Shown piece after piece: positions 34,203-35,361 of a DNA stretch of 35,361 bases. The notes below the pieces were generated by a model, which saw only the letters and a program-made list of their open reading frames with translations, was not told the DNA's origin and made no database searches. The translations under genes were made by a program, and so were the position numbers. Numbering within the stretch: the first letter of the stretch is position 1; each line of letters opens with the position of its first letter. Origin of the DNA: Bacteroidota bacterium (lineage in GTDB: Bacteria; Bacteroidota; Ignavibacteria; Kapaibacteriales; UBA2268); NCBI GenBank assembly GCA_009777815.1, contig WRLB01000003.1, forward strand, positions 11,614-46,974. The letters run 5' to 3'.

Positions 34203-35008
34203 ACAGCAGCAGAAAATTTAGTTGTTATCAGTTCTTCATTTATTAGTTCAACATCTTTATTTATCGTAGATATTTGATAATCAAACGCATTTTTATTTAC
34301 TTCAAAACCACAAGCCCGTCTCCCTAAACTTAACGCCACCTTCGCAGTTGAAAAGCTTCCCAAAAAGAAATCACAAACTAAATCATTTGGATTGCTTGAA
34401 TATAAAATTATTTTATTTAATAATGCTGTTGGAAGTTGATTTTTATTTTTTATTTGTCCTGGCTTATATTCTCTATTTATTATCCAAACATCTTCCCTAT
34501 CAGCATAATTTCTACTTCCACCATTTTCTTTTTTTGCATCATCATCAAAAAAAGCATTTTTATTAAAAGTAATTTCTCCACCCGATTTAACATAAAAAAG
34601 TATATGATAATGTGATGAAATATATTTTCTACTCGTATAAACACCAAAATTGTATTTCCAAATAATATGATTCCGTTCAGTTAATTTTGTTTCGGCAAGT
34701 GCATTCAAAATATGACGCAAATTAGAATAACCCGAAACTATATAAATACTACCACCCGGACGCAAAACTCTTTCTGCTTCTTTAATCCATTGCATAGAAA
34801 ATTCAGGATATTCACTTGCAGGAACTTCAACATAACCATCAATAACATTATTTTCATTTCGATTATAATGTTTATCTAATTTATCGCCATTAATTCCATA
34901 TGGTGGGTCAGTAATAATCAAATCCACTGAATTATCTTGCAAATATTTTTTTGCACCTTCTATGCAATCTATATTATAATACATATTATTTTTAAGTTCT
35001 GTAATCAT
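34187..35008 (-). CDS. DNA amino-methyltransferase (beta class)
   Basis: A 273-residue DNA methyltransferase that should modify adenine N6 or cytosine N4. It has the catalytic motif DPPYG (residues 33-37) in a LIITDPPYGING context, a central target-recognition stretch, and the AdoMet-binding motif DFFLGSFSTAKVAL near residue 222. In this motif the usual F-x-G-S-G is FLGSF. The order of motifs (catalytic first) marks the beta class. No restriction endonuclease gene is recognisable next to it. The C-terminus ends abruptly at SAAVGMFG and a -1 frame continues (34056-34202), so it may be frameshifted. Upstream small frames look decayed. Confidence 0.85.
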   Translation of the reverse strand: MITELKNNMYYNIDCIEGAKKYLQDNSVDLIITDPPYGINGDKLDKHYNRNENNVIDGYVEVPASEYPEFSMQWIKEAERVLRPGGSIYIVSGYSNLRHILNALAETKLTERNHIIWKYNFGVYTSRKYISSHYHILFYVKSGGEITFNKNAFFDDDAKKENGGSRNYADREDVWIINREYKPGQIKNKNQLPTALLNKIILYSSNPNDLVCDFFLGSFSTAKVALSLGRRACGFEVNKNAFDYQISTINKDVELINEELITTKFSAAVGMFG

Positions 35009-35274
35009 AAATTAATTCGTTTTTATTGTTAAAACCTTCACATAATTTTTTAATTGGACATTTTTTACACAAAGGAATATCGTGGATTTTGCTTTCCTAA
35101 TTCTGCTATTTTTAACAATAATTCTTTAAGTTTATTCATATTCATAATAATATTTTTTTACAATTTGGTCTGTTAATGTCATATTTCCACTCCTATTTTA
35201 AACTCTTCTAATGTTTGAAACTTTGTTATTTTTCCTTTATATTTTAATTCTCTTATATATTCTTTTGTTAACAT
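34992..35274 (-). other. Decayed small-gene region upstream of the methyltransferase
   Basis: Four short overlapping frames fill this stretch. A 31-residue frame (35179-35274; MLTKEYIRELKYKGKITKF) overlaps a 16-residue one (35132-35182) by ATGA. A 26-residue frame (35065-35145; MNMNKLKELLLKIAELGKQ) follows. The last, 34992-35096, has no start codon and contains LCKKCPIKKLC, matching C-x2-C-x5-C of the iron-sulfur loop of HhH-type DNA glycosylases and endonuclease III. The mix of frames suggests the remains of a small gene once linked to the methyltransferase, or tiny real ORFs. The rest up to 35361 is AT-rich with no gene visible. Confidence 0.4.
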
Positions 35275-35361
35275 ATTTTATATTTTTCGTTCAGTAACGT
35301 TTTGGCAATAAAAATTGCTTATTTAATACAAATATACATTTTTTAATGAATAATTAACATT

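Overview
The window most likely comes from an uncultured, AT-rich member of the Bacteroidota or the wider FCB group. Three things suggest this. Many genes are preceded by the Bacteroidota -7 promoter element TAnnTTTG, usually with no Shine-Dalgarno sequence. A large metallopeptidase ends in a type IX secretion sorting domain, and a PorQ/PorV-like outer-membrane protein is present. LpxA shows a Gram-negative envelope. A finer assignment is not possible from sequence alone.

Layout. 1-1199 (-): start of a GLUG-repeat surface protein cut by the window edge. 1442-9052: a mostly + strand housekeeping block with sufU, a bifunctional phosphoglucose/phosphomannose isomerase, panD, a small BspA-like protein, ftsK and a PorQ-like protein, plus a small zinc-ribbon gene on the - strand. 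9087-12384 (-): dnaB followed by a methyltransferase-nuclease-PKD fusion. 12594-18984: three predicted surface proteins (two BspA-like solenoids and one beta-helix) interleaved with lpxA and an LD-carboxypeptidase. 19060-24335: a PD-(D/E)XK-like protein, coaBC, a polyprenyl synthase, a thioredoxin-like protein, nfu and ruvB. 24566-32466 (-): a lipoprotein, a DUF1460 protein, a glycosyltransferase, tRNA-Thr(CGU), a protein of nine zinc-binding units, a YitT transporter-like protein and a split M36-type metallopeptidase. 32565-33947 (+): tyrosine phenol-lyase. 34056-35274 (-): a DNA methyltransferase with a probable frameshift and a decayed upstream neighbour.

The most unusual part is the surface-gene cluster. 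Two of its genes carry homologous leaders with an identical nine-G run just before the signal peptide. One gene is in frame through the run. The other is out of frame and would come into frame with one extra G, which is the pattern of slipped-strand phase variation. The third gene has a 20-bp tandem repeat in the same place, and since 20 is not a multiple of 3 a change in copy number would also shift its frame. All three proteins end in the same short basic tail, which may be a sorting or anchoring signal. Dispersed palindromic repeats lie between genes and inside the N-terminal leaders of two surface proteins.
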